A stretch of DNA of 5,326 bases from an uncultured Clostridia bacterium (lineage in GTDB: Bacteria; Bacillota; Clostridia; Oscillospirales; Ruminococcaceae). Made by a program: the position numbers and the translations under genes. The stretch covers positions 1-5,326 of the forward strand of contig CANQZS010000131.1 of NCBI GenBank assembly GCA_947628385.1. The letters run 5' to 3'. The first letter of the stretch is position 1; each line of letters starts with the position of its first letter. Under the pieces are notes generated by a model that worked only from the letters and a program-made list of their open reading frames with translations, ran no database searches and was not told the origin of the DNA. This document shows, piece after piece, positions 5,249 to 5,326 of the stretch.

Positions 5249-5326
5249 TATTTTGCGCTTCGCGCAAAATATAAAGCTGGTCAAGCTGAGCCCAGCTTGC
5301 GGGGTCGAGGGGCAGCGCCCCTCGTC
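5249..5326. repeat. Hairpin-rich intergenic element, probably a dispersed repeat, cut by the window edge
   Basis: Three strong stem-loops occur back to back. A 10-bp perfect stem TATTTTGCGC (5249-5258) pairs with GCGCAAAATA (5262-5271) around a TTC loop. Next, CAAGCTG (5282-5288) pairs with CAGCTTG (5293-5299), competing with AAGCTGG (5274-5280) pairing with CCAGCTT (5292-5298). Last, CGAGGGGC (5306-5313) pairs with GCCCCTCG (5317-5324) around AGC. There is no open reading frame of its own. The jump from an AT-rich to a very GC-rich end and the dense palindromes are typical of REP/MITE-like dispersed repeats; the dispersed nature is inference from one copy. The region 5159-5326 otherwise contains no gene. 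Confidence 0.55.

Noticed and set aside
5018..5284. An 88-codon minus-strand frame running from the repeat region into the serS 3' end.
   Set aside because: Its N-terminal half is translated repeat sequence and its C-terminal half is antisense to serS. No family resemblance.

Overview
The window reads as an ordinary chromosomal segment from a Firmicute, most likely a clostridial (Ruminococcus/Oscillospiraceae-like) bacterium. This is inferred from a ydbS-ydbT type pair of bacterial-PH-domain membrane proteins, strong AGGAGG-type ribosome binding sites, a TTG start, CCA-encoding tRNA genes with a perfect consensus sigma-A type promoter, and a seryl-tRNA synthetase of the 'GTSEH/CFRKE' subtype that I recall from clostridial genomes. 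Species-level placement is not possible from reading alone.

Layout. Positions 1-211 hold two tRNA genes on the minus strand, transcribed Met(CAT) then Glu(TTC), separated by a 59-nt spacer rich in inverted repeats. A textbook TTGACA-17-TATAAT promoter lies at 234-262. Positions 315-2260 hold a minus-strand two-gene operon encoding a YdbT-like (482 aa) and a YdbS-like (165 aa) membrane protein. Their stop and start codons overlap by one base (TGATG), and ydbS is transcribed first. The 145-bp divergent intergenic region (2261-2405) holds an extended -10 for the minus operon, a 10-bp-arm inverted repeat, a CodY-box-like sequence, a 15-bp palindrome and the ribosome binding site of the plus-strand gene. 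Positions 2406-3812 encode an AGCS-family sodium:alanine/glycine symporter that starts with TTG. Positions 3869-5158 encode seryl-tRNA synthetase (serS), with a candidate promoter inside the 3' end of the symporter gene and no room for a T-box leader. Positions 5159-5326 are non-coding: a four-copy heptamer tandem repeat, one stem-loop, and a run of three further hairpins that looks like a dispersed intergenic repeat cut by the window edge.

How the parts relate. The content is housekeeping: translation (two tRNAs, SerRS), amino-acid uptake and an envelope-associated PH-domain pair. I see no phage, transposase, CRISPR array, toxin-antitoxin or defence genes, and no previously undescribed protein system. 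The observations most worth following up are the archaeal-like character of the SerRS, the structured/CodY-like leader of the amino-acid symporter, and the hairpin-rich repeat at the right edge.
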